Shown: positions 7,038 to 14,170 of the stretch, in pieces
How the letters are laid out: each line of letters starts with the position of its first letter
Numbering within the stretch: position 1 is the stretch's first letter
Source: Candidatus Methanoplasma sp.
Lineage (GTDB): Archaea; Thermoplasmatota; Thermoplasmata; Methanomassiliicoccales; Methanomethylophilaceae
Assembly (NCBI GenBank): GCA_031256615.1
Contig: JAIRQG010000137.1
Location: forward strand, 1 to 15,360
Direction: 5' to 3'
DNA length: 15,360 nt
Program-made: the position numbers and the translations under genes
Notes under the pieces: generated by a model
What the model was told of the DNA's origin: nothing
The model's input: the letters and a program-made list of their open reading frames with translations, nothing else
Databases searched by the model: none

Positions 7038-7180
7038 AGCCAAAGAAACAATTCGGTAGATTGGTTGGATGCACCCGCTGCGGACGCAGAAGAGGCATCA
7101 TAAGAAGATACGGAATGCACCTCTGCCGCCAATGTTTCAGGGACATGGCCCCGGAACTGGGATTCAAGAAATATTCGTGA
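7034..7180 (+). CDS. rps14: 30S ribosomal protein uS14 (S14/S29e), zinc-binding, GTG start
   Basis: Tiny small-subunit head protein uS14 of only 48 residues, short enough to be missed by length-filtered gene callers. Reading from GTG 7034 gives the zinc-ribbon pattern Cys13-x2-Cys16 and Cys31-x2-Cys34 ([10 protein letters not shown] and [10 protein letters not shown]), followed by the conserved ending ELGFKKYS. It is the zinc-binding (C+) form seen in archaea and eukaryotes. The start overlaps the rpl5 stop as GTGA, with GAGGTGG at 7023-7029 correctly spaced upstream. The TGA stop at 7178-7180 is fused to the rps8 Shine-Dalgarno sequence. Its place between rpl5 and rps8 is the universal spc-operon order. 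Confidence 0.96.
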   Translation: MKPKKQFGRLVGCTRCGRRRGIIRRYGMHLCRQCFRDMAPELGFKKYS

Positions 7181-7184
7181 GGTG
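7178..7184 (+). promoter_or_regulatory. Stop-embedded Shine-Dalgarno sequence deciding the rps8 start
   Basis: TGAGGTG contains the rps14 stop and lies 6 nt before ATG 7191. The in-frame GTG at 7182 is inside the element, so ATG 7191 is preferred. Confidence 0.7.
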
Positions 7185-7190
7185 AAAAGA

Positions 7191-7580
7191 ATGCAGAGCG
7201 ATCCACTTAACGACGCGATGTGCGTCATGAAAAATGCAGCAAGCGATGGAAAAAGCGAATGCATTATCCAGCCATCCTCAAAACTTATCGGCCGCGTGCT
7301 GAAGGTCATGCAGGATCACGGATACATAAACCAGTTCGAGTACATAGAGGACGGCAAGGCAGGCAAGTTCCGCGTAATGATGGAAGGAGCCATTAACAAC
7401 TGCGGTGTGATAAAACCAAGGTATTCGGTCAAAGCCAGTGAGATAGAGAGGTTCGAGGCGAGGTATCTGCCGGCCCAGGACTTCGGCGTTCTCATACTGA
7501 CGACCACGGCCGGAGTGATCACCCAGGACCGCGCCAAGGAACTTGGCATAGGCGGAAAATTGTTAGCATACATATACTGA
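7191..7580 (+). CDS. rps8: 30S ribosomal protein uS8 (S8)
   Basis: Small-subunit protein uS8, a primary binder of 16S rRNA helix 21 that organises the central domain. The 129 residues from ATG 7191 match archaeal S8. They open with DPLNDAMCVMKNAASDGKSE, continue through VLKVMQDHGYINQFEYIEDG, and end with the conserved C-terminal block LILTTTAGVITQDRAKELGI and GGKLLAYIY. A GTG at 7182 would add MKR but lies within the ribosome-binding site. The TGA stop is followed by AGGAAG, giving a purine-rich ribosome-binding site for rpl6 nine bases downstream. Confidence 0.98.
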   Translation: MQSDPLNDAMCVMKNAASDGKSECIIQPSSKLIGRVLKVMQDHGYINQFEYIEDGKAGKFRVMMEGAINNCGVIKPRYSVKASEIERFEARYLPAQDFGVLILTTTAGVITQDRAKELGIGGKLLAYIY

Positions 7581-7589
7581 GGAAGAAAG

Positions 7590-8141
7590 ATGACATTAGC
7601 AGGGAAAATCGAAAGCACCATCGCCATCCCCGATGGGGTGTCCGTTACAATGAACGGAAACACCGTTAAGGTCAAAGGACCGAGGGGTGAATTGAGCAGA
7701 AACTTCGCGTACCCCAGCGTAACAGTTGCCATCGGAGGAGGAAAGATAAGCGTGAGCAGCGAATATCCGAGGACCAAAGACAAAGCAATGGTCGGGACGT
7801 TCAACGCTCATATCAAAAACATGATCAAAGGGGTCACAGAAGGTTTCACCTATTCCCTTAAGATAGTGTTCTCACACTTCCCGATGAAAGTAGCAGTGAA
7901 AGACAGCCGCGTGGAGATCAACAACTACATGGGAGGACGCGACCCGAGGTACGCCGACATAGTCGGCGGCTGTAAGGTCAAGATCAACGGCAGCGACGTC
8001 ACCGTGGAAGGGAACAGCATAGAAGCTTGCGGCCAAACGGCAGCGAACATCGAAAAGGCGACATCCAGGCCCGGATTTGACAAGAGGATATTCCAGGACG
8101 GGATATATATCGTCCAGAAATCACACAGGGTGAAAGAATGA
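7590..8141 (+). CDS. rpl6: 50S ribosomal protein uL6 (L6)
   Basis: Large-subunit protein uL6, located near the factor-binding site and the sarcin-ricin loop; it has two similar alpha/beta domains. The 183 residues match the archaeal form: AIPDGVSVTMNGNTVKVKGPRGELSR at about 12-37 in domain 1, then the domain-2 region VEGNSIEACGQTAANIEKAT. The characteristic archaeal end is DKRIFQDGIYIVQKSHRVKE. ATG 7590 follows the rps8 stop at nine bases. The stop overlaps the next gene by ATGA (8138-8141). Confidence 0.97.
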   Translation: MTLAGKIESTIAIPDGVSVTMNGNTVKVKGPRGELSRNFAYPSVTVAIGGGKISVSSEYPRTKDKAMVGTFNAHIKNMIKGVTEGFTYSLKIVFSHFPMKVAVKDSRVEINNYMGGRDPRYADIVGGCKVKINGSDVTVEGNSIEACGQTAANIEKATSRPGFDKRIFQDGIYIVQKSHRVKE

Positions 8142-8839
8142 GCGCAAAGACACTATTGGATCTCCCAGGCCTTAAAGAAGGCAACATACCGGAATTGGAA
8201 CAGATCGGGATAACATCTGTGTCGGAGCTCAGGGATGCCATCTTCGATGAGGTCAGGGTAAAAGAGGTAATAAAGAACCTGTCCGGAGTAGGGCCCAAGA
8301 CAGTGGAAAGCTGGAAAGAGGCTCTCAAGGCCGGCGATGCCCAAGAGCAGAAGGCCGCCGTGCCCAAGAAGACCGAGATAGTCGAAGATGCCGGCGAGGA
8401 AGCGTCCTCCGAGATCGTCGAGCCCGGAGAATATATCGTAAAGATAAAGCCGGAGATCAGCGACGAGACCGCCGAGGCGCTTGCAAAGAGAGCGGTGATA
8501 TCAGGCCGCAGACCTGCGTTCAAAAGGCAGGAATGGTTCAGATATGCCAGGCTCGGAGAGAAATGGAGGAAGCCGAAAGGTATCCACTCCAAGATGAAGA
8601 GAAGACTCAAAAGGCGCCAGCCGATCGTCGACATCGGATTCAGAGGCCCTGCCTCCGTAAGAGGGCTTCACCCCTCGGGATTCGAGGAAGTGCTCGTCTA
8701 CAACGTGGACGGGCTTGAGGGCATCGACCCGAAGGTGCAGGCGGTACGCGTAGGCGGAACGGTAGGCACCAAGAAAAGGATCGCGATCGAGGACAGAGCG
8801 GCGGAACTCGGCATCAGGGTTCTGAACAGGATGGTGTGA
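8138..8839 (+). CDS. rpl32e: 50S ribosomal protein eL32 (L32e) with N-terminal helix-hairpin-helix extension
   Basis: Archaeal/eukaryotic-specific large-subunit protein eL32. The conserved L32e core occupies about 125-233, including AFKRQEWFRYARLGEKWRKP, HSKMKRRLKRRQP and the block GFRGPASVRGLHPSGFEEVL. In front is an extension of roughly 120 residues. Residues 1-65 look like a helix-hairpin-helix module (LDLPGLKEGNIPELEQIGI, then NLSGVGPKTVESWKEALKAG), and 66-120 is a charged linker rich in Glu/Lys. Similar long N-termini are known in haloarchaeal and other euryarchaeal L32e, so this is a lineage trait rather than a new fusion. Coupled to rpl6 by ATGA; its stop lies two bases before the rpl19e ATG. 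Confidence 0.96.
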   Translation: MSAKTLLDLPGLKEGNIPELEQIGITSVSELRDAIFDEVRVKEVIKNLSGVGPKTVESWKEALKAGDAQEQKAAVPKKTEIVEDAGEEASSEIVEPGEYIVKIKPEISDETAEALAKRAVISGRRPAFKRQEWFRYARLGEKWRKPKGIHSKMKRRLKRRQPIVDIGFRGPASVRGLHPSGFEEVLVYNVDGLEGIDPKVQAVRVGGTVGTKKRIAIEDRAAELGIRVLNRMV

Positions 8840-8841
8840 AC

Positions 8842-9300
8842 ATGGATCTGAGAAACCAGAGAAGAATGGCATCTGAGGTCCTCAAATGCGGAGAGAACAG
8901 GGTCTGGATGAACCCGGACAAGCTGGAAGAGGTAGAGGAATGTATCACCCGCTCCGATATCCGCACAGCGATAGATTCAGGATTGATAAAGGCGAAACCT
9001 AAACAGGGAACGTCCAAGGGAAGAGCAAGATACGTAGCCAAACAGAAGGCAAGCGGAAAGAGGAAGGGCCCGGGAAGCAGAAAAGGGACAGCAAACGCAC
9101 GCGTTCCGGACAAGCGCAGGTGGATATCCACCATCAGGCCCATCCGTGATGAGCTGAAGACCCTGAGGGCGGACGGAAAGATAACCCCGTCCGTCTACAG
9201 GCTTTATTACAGGAGAGCCAAGGGAGGAGTTTACAAATCCCGCAGGAACCTTAAACAGCACATGGCAGCAGAAGGCCACCTGAAAGAGGAGGAAAGCTGA
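8842..9300 (+). CDS. rpl19e: 50S ribosomal protein eL19 (L19e)
   Basis: Archaeal/eukaryotic-specific large-subunit protein eL19, an almost entirely helical and basic protein that spans the back of the 50S and takes part in an intersubunit bridge. The 152 residues from ATG 8842 start with the usual MDLRNQRRMASEVLKCGENR and then VWMNPDKLEEVEECITRSDI. The central part is extremely basic (KGRARYVAKQKASGKRKGPG and SRKGTANARVPDKRRW). The C-terminal helix contains YRLYYRRAKGGVYKSRRNLK. GTG 8836 would overlap the rpl32e stop but adds only two residues not expected for the family. The stop overlaps rpl18 as TGATG. Confidence 0.97.
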   Translation: MDLRNQRRMASEVLKCGENRVWMNPDKLEEVEECITRSDIRTAIDSGLIKAKPKQGTSKGRARYVAKQKASGKRKGPGSRKGTANARVPDKRRWISTIRPIRDELKTLRADGKITPSVYRLYYRRAKGGVYKSRRNLKQHMAAEGHLKEEES

Positions 9301-9800
9301 TGGCAACAGGACCGAGATATAAAGTTGCGTTCCGAAGAAGAAGAGAATACCGTACCGACTATTACGCCAGAAAGAGACTTCTCAGAAGCGGGGAGGCCAG
9401 GGCTGTGGTGAGGAGGTCCAATAAGAACGTTACCGTTCAATTCATCGACTTTGATATGGACGGGGATAATGTCAGAGCTACGGCGACGACCAGAGAGTTG
9501 CGCAAGATGGGCTGGGAGCATTCGTGCTCATCCATTCCCGCAGCGTACCTCGTAGGGTACCTCGCGGGCAAGAGAGCGTTGAAAGACGGCATAGAATATG
9601 CCGTTCTGGACATCGGTATGCAGAATCCGAAATACGGCGGGGTATTGTTCGCCGCCGTAAAAGGCATGACCGACGCCGGGTTGGAGGTTCCTCACAGCGA
9701 GAACGTCCTTCCGGCAGAGGACAGGATCAAAGGCAAGCATATCGGCGCCGGCATAGAGGCTGCCATGAGCAGCGTGAAACAGAAGATGGAGGCTGAGTAA
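9300..9800 (+). CDS. rpl18: 50S ribosomal protein uL18 (L18/L5e)
   Basis: Large-subunit protein uL18, which with uL5 anchors 5S rRNA in the central protuberance. The 166 residues are of the archaeal/eukaryotic L5e type: [20 protein letters not shown] at the N-terminus, [20 protein letters not shown], then [14 protein letters not shown] and [20 protein letters not shown]. The C-terminal helix is comparatively short ([18 protein letters not shown]), within archaeal variation. ATG 9300 shares one base with the rpl19e stop. The gene ends in TAA, one of only five TAA stops among the 28 genes here, with one base before the rps5 ATG. Confidence 0.97.
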   Translation: MATGPRYKVAFRRRREYRTDYYARKRLLRSGEARAVVRRSNKNVTVQFIDFDMDGDNVRATATTRELRKMGWEHSCSSIPAAYLVGYLAGKRALKDGIEYAVLDIGMQNPKYGGVLFAAVKGMTDAGLEVPHSENVLPAEDRIKGKHIGAGIEAAMSSVKQKMEAE

Positions 9801-9801
9801 G

Positions 9802-10479
9802 ATGGATTGGATCCCCAAGACAAGATTGGGACAGATGGTCATCAACGGCGAGATCACAACCATGAGCGCCGCACTGGAATCGAGACTGCCTCTCCGTGAG
9901 GCCGAGATCGTGGACATACTCCTGCCCGACCTCCAGGACGAGGTAATAGACATCAATATGGTCCAGAGGATGACCGACTCCGGAAGGAGAGTAAGATTCG
10001 CGGTGACATGCATCGTCGGCAACGGCGACGGCTTCATCGGCGTCGGAAGAGCCAAAGGAAAAGAGGTAGGACCGGCGATCAAGAAAGCGATCGACAATGC
10101 GAAGCTGAACATCATCGAAGTGAAAAGAGGATGCGGATCATGGGAGTGCGGATGCGGTCAGCCCCACACACTTCCGTTCGAGGTATCCGGGCGCACAGGG
10201 TCCGTCACGGTATTCCTGAAACCCGCGCCGCGCGGCATATCGCTGGCGGTCGGAGATGTGGCAAAGAAGCTGCTGACGCTTGCAGGGGTCAACGATGCGT
10301 GGGGATTCGCCAGAGGCAACACGAAAACAAAAGTGAATTACGCCATGGCGACTTTCGAGGCGCTTAAGATGACCGCCCGCATGAGGGTCACGGAAGAACA
10401 GTCCTCAAGGCTCAAGATCGTTCCCGGCCCGGTCGGGATCAGGATATCCGAAACGGATGTCGGCGCAAGGGAGGAATGA
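9802..10479 (+). CDS. rps5: 30S ribosomal protein uS5 (S5/S2e)
   Basis: Small-subunit protein uS5, at the mRNA entry pore and the junction of body and head, important for translational accuracy. The 225 residues fit archaeal S5. The S5 dsRBD-like domain at about 57-110 contains [20 protein letters not shown] and the conserved [12 protein letters not shown]. The archaeal/eukaryotic insert [20 protein letters not shown] at 109-128 adds Cys111, Cys116 and Cys118. The second domain starts [23 protein letters not shown] 9802 follows rpl18 by one base. The stop region carries GGGAGG for the next gene. Confidence 0.98.
   Translation: MDWIPKTRLGQMVINGEITTMSAALESRLPLREAEIVDILLPDLQDEVIDINMVQRMTDSGRRVRFAVTCIVGNGDGFIGVGRAKGKEVGPAIKKAIDNAKLNIIEVKRGCGSWECGCGQPHTLPFEVSGRTGSVTVFLKPAPRGISLAVGDVAKKLLTLAGVNDAWGFARGNTKTKVNYAMATFEALKMTARMRVTEEQSSRLKIVPGPVGIRISETDVGAREE
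10469..10474 (+). promoter_or_regulatory. Shine-Dalgarno sequence deciding the rpl30 start
   Basis: GGGAGG near the 3' end of rps5. It is 7 nt from ATG 10482 but only 1 nt from the overlapping ATG at 10476, favouring 10482. Confidence 0.6.
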
Positions 10480-10481
10480 AA

Positions 10482-10946
10482 ATGACATATGCGGTGGTAC
10501 GCGTACGCGGACAGGCGGATGTCAACAAAGACATAAGATACACAATGGGGCTGCTCGGCCTTACAAGAGTCAACCATTGCGTAGTGCTCCCCCAGAACTC
10601 ATCCATTGAAGGCATGCTGCAGATGGTGAAAGACTACTGCACATGGGGCGAGATCGACGAAGAGACCCTTGCCGCGATGATAAAGACTCGCGGAAAGATA
10701 ACAGGCGACAAGGACATCGATGACGAGTACCTCAAAGAGAAGACCGGCTTCGGAAGCGTTGAGGAGCTTGCCAAAGCAATGATCGAGAATGACTACAGGA
10801 TGAGGGATATGGAAGACGCAAAACCCGTCTTCCGCCTGCACCCCCCCATAAAGGGCTACGAGGGCAACAAACGTTCTTTCAGGAACGGCGGCTCGCTCGG
10901 CTACAGGGGGAAAGAGATCAATGACCTCATCAACAGGATGCTGTGA
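10482..10946 (+). CDS. rpl30: 50S ribosomal protein uL30 (L30/L7e)
   Basis: Large-subunit protein uL30. The long archaeal/eukaryotic L7e form is seen here (154 residues), against about 60 in bacteria. The conserved ferredoxin-like core is at the N-terminus (YAVVRVRGQADVNKDIRYTM and LGLTRVNHCVVLPQN). The archaeal extension includes MVKDYCTWGEIDEETLAAMI and the C-terminal FRLHPPIKGYEGNKRSFRNG followed by GSLGYRGKEINDLINRML. ATG 10482 is chosen from Shine-Dalgarno spacing; ATG 10476 would add two residues and a 4-nt ATGA overlap with rps5. Its stop is part of a TGAGGTG element ahead of rpl15. Confidence 0.97.
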   Translation: MTYAVVRVRGQADVNKDIRYTMGLLGLTRVNHCVVLPQNSSIEGMLQMVKDYCTWGEIDEETLAAMIKTRGKITGDKDIDDEYLKEKTGFGSVEELAKAMIENDYRMRDMEDAKPVFRLHPPIKGYEGNKRSFRNGGSLGYRGKEINDLINRML

Positions 10947-10950
10947 GGTG
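10944..10950 (+). promoter_or_regulatory. Stop-embedded Shine-Dalgarno sequence, rpl30/rpl15 junction
   Basis: TGAGGTG containing the rpl30 stop, 6 nt before the rpl15 ATG at 10957. Confidence 0.7.
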
Positions 10951-10956
10951 GAATAA

Positions 10957-11379
10957 ATGCCAAGCAGAACAAAGAAGATGAGAGGATCAAGGACCCACGG
11001 ACGTGGGAAGAAAGCAGGCCGCGGCGCCGGTCTCATCGGCGGACACGGACAGGCAGGTCTCGGCAAGACCGGCAAAATATACATGCTCAGGTATGACAGG
11101 GACCACTTTGGAAGGCACGGGTTCAAGAGACCCCAGTGCATCGTTAGGGCGAACACAACAATCAACGTCAGCGAGCTCGAAGAGAGCGTGGAGAGGTTCA
11201 TTTCAATGGGATTTGCGGTCAAGGAAGGGGATATGTATAATATCAACCTCACTAATGCAGGTATCGATAAGCTGCTTGGAAACGGTAACATCGAAATATC
11301 TGTCAAAGTGACCGTATCCCAGGTTTCGGCCAAGGCCCGCGAGAAAATAGAGGCCTCAGGCGGAAGCATAGCCGAGTGA
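10957..11379 (+). CDS. rpl15: 50S ribosomal protein uL15 (L15/L27Ae)
   Basis: Large-subunit protein uL15, a late-assembly protein with a long, Gly/Arg-rich N-terminal arm threaded through 23S rRNA. The 140 residues match the archaeal form: MRGSRTHGRGKKAGRGAG and GGHGQAGLGKTGK in the arm, then DHFGRHGFKRP, and the C-terminal globular part ending ISVKVTVSQVSAKAREKIEA. The TGA stop is followed directly by an in-frame TAA (11380-11382), a tandem stop not noted elsewhere in the operon. A 24-nt gap separates it from secY, the largest gap inside the operon. Confidence 0.97.
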   Translation: MPSRTKKMRGSRTHGRGKKAGRGAGLIGGHGQAGLGKTGKIYMLRYDRDHFGRHGFKRPQCIVRANTTINVSELEESVERFISMGFAVKEGDMYNINLTNAGIDKLLGNGNIEISVKVTVSQVSAKAREKIEASGGSIAE

Positions 11380-11403
11380 TAATACCAAGGAGAGGAGAGA
11401 GGG

Positions 11404-12942
11404 ATGGAAGAACAGCCAAGCTTGTTGTATAAAGTAAAACCGATAAGCGACAAGCTTCCCGCGGTCAAGCGTCCTGAGGGCCATGTGCACTTCAGGACCA
11501 AGATGATGTGGGTCGTGGTCATATTGGTCCTTTACTTTGTAATGACCAATGTGTACATATACGGCCTGGATCAGGCAGAGTCTCTGGACCTGTTTGCACA
11601 GTACAGAACGATCATGGCGGGGGCGTCGGGAACTATATTGCAGTTAGGTATAGGCCCAATCGTCACAGCTTCCATCATAATGCAGCTATTCGTAGGTGCG
11701 AAGATTATAAAGCTTGACCTGACGAACAACAAGGACAAGGGATGCTACCAGTCGGTACTGAAGCTGCTGGTCATCGTGATGATAATCGTCGAAGCGGTGC
11801 CGCAGGTATTCGGTTTCCTTGTGCCTTCCGCATCATTCGAAGCATCGTGGGGTTCCATGGGCGCAAAGCTGCTGATAATCCTGCAGCTGTGCGTAGGATC
11901 CTATGTCGTGTTCCTCTTTGACGAAGTGATATCCAAATGGGGTATCGGCAGCGGTATATCGCTGTTCATCGCGGCAGGAGTGGCACAATCGGTCTTCACG
12001 GGGGCGTTGAACTGGTATCCGATCAGTTCGGGCGCGGCCTTGAGTATGTCGAATCCGCCGGCAGGCACGATCCCGAAAGCGATCTATGTATTGACGAACA
12101 CATCCTCTTCGGAAATGGCAAACGGAGGCTATGAGCTGATATTCTTAGGGGAACCTAACCCTATGATCGCGCTTATAGGCACACTGCTGATATTCCTATT
12201 GGTGGTGTATATCGAATCCACGCGTATCGAACTGCCGTTATCGCACGGGAACGTGAGAGGCGCAAGAGGCCGTTATCCCATTAAACTGATGTATGCGAGC
12301 AATATCCCTGTGATATTGATGTCGGCCCTGCTGGCGAACGTGAGCATGGTCGCTCTGTTGCTGTACAGCAACGATTTCCTCAGCAGCATACCGATTTTAG
12401 GCGGGAACGGCGTAATAGGTTATTTCCCCGAAGGGACCACTTCAGCGGCAGGAGGGATAGCGTGGTATCTGTCAGCGCCGTCAGGCGTCACGGATTGGCT
12501 GATGCCGATCCTTAATCCGGCGAGTTACGGTAACGGACATACGGTGCTGCAGAATTTAGGACACGTGCTGGTATATGGGATGGTCATGATAATGGGTGCC
12601 ATCCTATTCGCAAAGTTCTGGGTGCAGACCACGAACCTCGGACCGGATGCCGTTGCGAGGCAGATCCAGAAGAGCGGTATGCAGATACCGGGATTCAGAA
12701 GAGACCCGAGAGTGCTGAAAAGAGTGCTCGAAAGGTATATTCCCACTATAACGATAATATCCGGAGCGCTGATCGGCGCCCTGGCCACAGGAGCGGACAT
12801 GATCGGGACCACAGGCCATGCCACAGGTACGGGCCTGCTGCTGTCCGTAGGTATATTGATACACTTCTACGAAGCGATCGGACGCGAGCAGATGATGGAA
12901 ATGAATCCGATCATGAGAGGATTCTTCGGAAGGGAGGAATAA
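11404..12942 (+). CDS. secY: Preprotein translocase subunit SecY (Sec61 alpha)
   Basis: Channel-forming subunit of the Sec translocon in the cytoplasmic membrane, which exports or inserts proteins with SecE and Sec61-beta. The 512 residues contain ten hydrophobic segments, at roughly 34-54, 76-97 (TM2b), 118-139, 152-172, 184-202, 253-273, 298-320, 383-404, 446-465 and 474-490; the plug region precedes TM2b. Conserved blocks are ISKWGIGSGISLFIA at 176-190, RGRYPIKLMYASNIPVILMS at 288-307 in the ribosome-facing loop, and KSGMQIPGFRRDPRVL at 423-438 in the other large cytosolic loop. ATG 11404 is preceded by a long purine-rich GGAGAGGAGAGGG stretch. Leucine codons TTA/TTG are visibly more frequent here than in the ribosomal genes before it. 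Confidence 0.97.
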   Translation: MEEQPSLLYKVKPISDKLPAVKRPEGHVHFRTKMMWVVVILVLYFVMTNVYIYGLDQAESLDLFAQYRTIMAGASGTILQLGIGPIVTASIIMQLFVGAKIIKLDLTNNKDKGCYQSVLKLLVIVMIIVEAVPQVFGFLVPSASFEASWGSMGAKLLIILQLCVGSYVVFLFDEVISKWGIGSGISLFIAAGVAQSVFTGALNWYPISSGAALSMSNPPAGTIPKAIYVLTNTSSSEMANGGYELIFLGEPNPMIALIGTLLIFLLVVYIESTRIELPLSHGNVRGARGRYPIKLMYASNIPVILMSALLANVSMVALLLYSNDFLSSIPILGGNGVIGYFPEGTTSAAGGIAWYLSAPSGVTDWLMPILNPASYGNGHTVLQNLGHVLVYGMVMIMGAILFAKFWVQTTNLGPDAVARQIQKSGMQIPGFRRDPRVLKRVLERYIPTITIISGALIGALATGADMIGTTGHATGTGLLLSVGILIHFYEAIGREQMMEMNPIMRGFFGREE

Positions 12943-12945
12943 TGA

Positions 12946-13632
12946 ATGCCTAACCCCGGAAGTCCGCAGTCGATGCAGCAGGCACAGAGCGCCATGCCGC
13001 AGATGATGTCGAAAGGCACGATCATCGGCATGGTCGCAACGATGATCATCCTGGTGGTCGTAATGCAGTTCAGGATGCAGATAGGCCAAGGGCTGAACTT
13101 CGCATTCGAACCGCTCATAGGGTTCGGCGGCAACTGGCCGGTCGTTACTCTTGTGATTGCCGGCCTGATAATGATAACACTGAGCACGCTCATAAGGTCC
13201 TACATGACAGATTTCGTGGCTCAGGCCAGGAACCAGAAGATCTCAAGCGAGTTCAACAAAGAGATGCGTCAGGCAAGGCTAGAGAACAATCTCTACAAGC
13301 TGAAGAAGCTTCAGGAAGAACAGCCGAAGATGATGGCAAAGTCGATGGAATCCAGCACTACGATGATGAAGACCATGCCGATCACCATGTTAGTGGTGAT
13401 ACCGATATATGCTTGGGTATGGTATTTCCTCCAAAATGTTGTATCGCCCGATCTGCTCAGCATTCACCTGCCGTTTGCGGAAGTGAATCTTTTGAGCACG
13501 CTGTGGATCCTTCCGATGTGGATCGTCATCTACACCATGATAAGCCTTCCGATAGGTCAGCTCGAGAACAGAGTAGTGAGGTACTTCCTGCTCCAGAAAC
13601 GGCTGAAGGAATTGGACGGGAACAAGATCTGA
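12946..13632 (+). CDS. DUF106 membrane protein, EMC3/TMCO1/YidC-superfamily insertase
   Basis: A 228-residue integral membrane protein of the DUF106 family, the archaeal branch of the Oxa1/YidC superfamily related to EMC3, TMCO1 and GET1; these insert membrane proteins, working with ribosomes or the Sec channel. Four hydrophobic segments are visible at about 23-42, 64-83, 145-163 and 183-202. Between the second and third is a long charged, Gln/Lys/Glu-rich stretch at 88-130 (FNKEMRQARLENNLYKLKKL) that should form the cytosolic coiled-coil hairpin of the family. A Met-rich segment follows (KMMAKSMESSTTMMKTMP). The position right after secY, with GGGAGG at 12932-12937 upstream, suggests coordinated supply with the translocon. 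The family assignment is from topology and motifs; the insertase role is from family knowledge. Confidence 0.9.
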   Translation: MPNPGSPQSMQQAQSAMPQMMSKGTIIGMVATMIILVVVMQFRMQIGQGLNFAFEPLIGFGGNWPVVTLVIAGLIMITLSTLIRSYMTDFVAQARNQKISSEFNKEMRQARLENNLYKLKKLQEEQPKMMAKSMESSTTMMKTMPITMLVVIPIYAWVWYFLQNVVSPDLLSIHLPFAEVNLLSTLWILPMWIVIYTMISLPIGQLENRVVRYFLLQKRLKELDGNKI

Positions 13633-13639
13633 GGTTCCG

Positions 13640-14170
13640 ATGAGGATCACGATAAGCGGGCCGCCGGGGTCCGGAAAAACGACCGCCTGCAGGAAACTTT
13701 CTGAAATACTCGGGATCAGAGCGGTGGTGTTCGGAGAGTTCTTTCGGAAGCTTGCAAAGGAAAGAGGAATGACTCTTGCCGAATTCGGCGAGCTTGCGGA
13801 GCACGATCCGTCCATAGATGAGATGGTCGACGGCATGATCCTTGCCGAGGCGAGGGAGAGCCAAGATATTATTTTAGAATCCAGGCTGTCAGCGCACATG
13901 CTGACGAAGAACAGCATTCCGGCGTTCAGAGTATATCTGGAAGCGAGTCCCGAGGTAAGGACGATGAGAGTAGGCCTCAGAGAGGGAGAATCCTTTGAGG
14001 AGGTTTACCGCAACACGGTCGAAAGACAGTCCTCCGAGGCAAAACGTTACAAGATGTACTATGATATCGACATAGAGGATAAGAGCGTGTATGACCTGAT
14101 AGTAAACACGGACGATCTGGACCCGGATCAGGTCGTGGACAGGATCCTTGAAGGAATAAAAGAATGTTAA
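13640..14170 (+). CDS. cmk: Cytidylate kinase (archaeal AAA/P-loop type)
   Basis: P-loop kinase that transfers phosphate from ATP to CMP or dCMP, giving CDP/dCDP for nucleotide and lipid-precursor supply. The 176 residues begin MRITISGPPGSGKTTACRKL, with the Walker A motif GPPGSGKT at 7-14. The NMP-binding region follows (VVFGEFFRKLAKERGMTLAE), then a strand with the acidic DIILESRLSA, and an Arg-rich lid (RMVGLREGE-like segment, then NTVERQSSEAKRYKMYYDID). This is the compact archaeal Cmk rather than the longer bacterial enzyme. An adenylate kinase of unusual type is the main alternative, but context between DUF106 and truB matches archaeal cmk. ATG 13640 follows TGAGGT (13630-13635), which includes the previous stop. 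It overlaps truB by 7 nt. Confidence 0.92.
   Translation: MRITISGPPGSGKTTACRKLSEILGIRAVVFGEFFRKLAKERGMTLAEFGELAEHDPSIDEMVDGMILAEARESQDIILESRLSAHMLTKNSIPAFRVYLEASPEVRTMRVGLREGESFEEVYRNTVERQSSEAKRYKMYYDIDIEDKSVYDLIVNTDDLDPDQVVDRILEGIKEC

Noticed and set aside
7999..8634. 211-codon open frame on the - strand opposite rpl6/rpl32e
   Set aside because: Ser/Leu-rich antisense translation with no motif; both sense genes are certain.
9528..10115. 195-codon open frame on the - strand opposite rpl18/rps5
   Set aside because: Antisense shadow of two conserved ribosomal genes, no supporting signals.
11380..11403. Possible promoter or terminator between rpl15 and secY
   Set aside because: Only 24 bases, occupied by an in-frame second stop and a long purine-rich ribosome-binding stretch; no TATA-like element or U-run.
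10599..11522. 307-codon open frame on the - strand across rpl30, rpl15 and the secY start
   Set aside because: It is antisense to three strongly supported genes; the predicted protein resembles no family I know, and long antisense frames arise readily from biased codon use with few TTA/CTA/TCA codons on the sense strand.
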